Positions 63,695 to 64,000 of a stretch of 64,000 nt of DNA are shown piece after piece (position 1 is the stretch's first letter; every line of letters starts with the position of its first letter). A program made the position numbers and the translations under genes. Source of the stretch: Niabella aurantiaca DSM 17617 (GTDB lineage Bacteria > Bacteroidota > Bacteroidia > Chitinophagales > Chitinophagaceae). Below the pieces are notes generated by a model, which saw only the letters and a program-made list of their open reading frames with translations, ran no database searches and was not told the origin of the DNA. The DNA lies in assembly GCF_000374125.1 (NCBI RefSeq), contig NZ_KB893628.1, positions 140,910 through 204,909 on the forward strand, read 5' to 3'.

Positions 63695-64000
63695 ATGTTT
63701 CCAGAATATGATATAATTGTTGTGGGCGCCGGGCATGCGGGCTGTGAAGCCGCCGCTGCTGCTGCCAATATGGGCTCAAAAACCCTGTTGGTGACCATGA
63801 ATATGCAGACCATTGCACAAATGAGTTGCAATCCCGCTATGGGTGGTATTGCAAAGGGGCAGATCGTGCGGGAAATTGATGCCCTGGGTGGTTATTCGGG
63901 GATTGTTACCGATCTCTCTATGATCCAGTTCCGGATGCTTAACCGGTCAAAAGGTCCTGCTATGTGGAGCCCCAGAGCTCAGAGTGATCGTATGCTTTTT
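63695..64000 (+). CDS. mnmG: tRNA uridine-5-carboxymethylaminomethyl modification enzyme MnmG (GidA), 5' part
   Basis: The first 102 codons, cut by the window end. FAD-binding GxGxxG-type motif ([19 protein letters not shown]), then [20 protein letters not shown] and DALGG, the GidA/MnmG hallmark. Modifies the wobble uridine of tRNA with MnmE. gidA is an origin-linked gene in many bacteria. Confidence 0.96.
   Translation, partial: MFPEYDIIVVGAGHAGCEAAAAAANMGSKTLLVTMNMQTIAQMSCNPAMGGIAKGQIVREIDALGGYSGIVTDLSMIQFRMLNRSKGPAMWSPRAQSDRMLF

Noticed and set aside
1-64000. CRISPR arrays, rRNA genes, intact prophage or complete insertion sequences
   Set aside because: No regularly spaced repeats, rRNA stretches, phage structural genes or intact transposase with inverted ends were found.

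Overview
The window looks like a chromosomal segment of a Bacteroidota (Bacteroidetes) bacterium, most likely of the Chitinophagaceae (Niabella-like; this is inferred, no rRNA is present). The reasons are a SusC/SusD pair with an ECF sigma factor and FecR, a DPP11-type S46 peptidase, BACON and NHL/T9SS-style surface proteins, a Rho with a long Lys/Ala-rich insert, and many exact or near-exact Bacteroidota promoters of the TAnnTTTG type, some almost touching the start codon.

Layout. 0-6 kb: tRNA-Thr(CGT) and an imuA-imuB-dnaE2 mutagenic repair operon with two operator-like inverted repeats in front. 6-10 kb: small secreted protein, YceI-pirin operon divergent from an HxlR regulator with three repeats at exact 18-bp spacing between the promoters, then a lipoprotein serine hydrolase. 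10-16 kb: a usher-like outer-membrane protein divergent from a pilin-like protein, a PapD-like chaperone and a three-domain tip-like protein, i.e. a probable chaperone-usher-type fibre locus. 16-24 kb: GH116 hydrolase, truncated sigma factor, a membrane protein, a TPR histidine kinase with its response regulator, and several structured non-coding elements. 24-35 kb: a minus-strand SUS-type locus read as ECF sigma, SusC, SusD, BACON lipoprotein, dead sugar isomerase, EEP-family enzyme, FecR, then an NHL-repeat protein. 35-40 kb: a lipoprotein C1 peptidase followed by a decayed accessory stretch (transposase remnant, three overlapping unknown small genes with a frameshift, two membrane proteins, a PAPS-reductase-like fragment).

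40-43 kb: MlaE-MlaF-MlaD lipid transport operon and a Fic pseudogene. 43-56 kb: tRNA-Asn, aldo/keto reductase with divergent MarR, GHL10 hydrolase, asnS, CapA-like protein, rho, Nudix-type regulator, histidine kinase, YtxH-like protein, DPP11-like peptidase. 56.5-57.07 kb: AT-rich gene-free stretch with five one-mismatch DnaA boxes, where plus-strand composition changes from C-rich to G-rich; I propose this is the chromosomal origin. 57-64 kb: nadA, a sorbosone-dehydrogenase-like protein, fabG, a chromate transporter, nadD, feoA, ybeY, and the start of mnmG. Three parS-like sites between ybeY and mnmG support the origin call.

The most notable items are the oriC/parS region, the chaperone-usher-like locus, and a set of pseudogenes and short sites that plain gene calling would miss.
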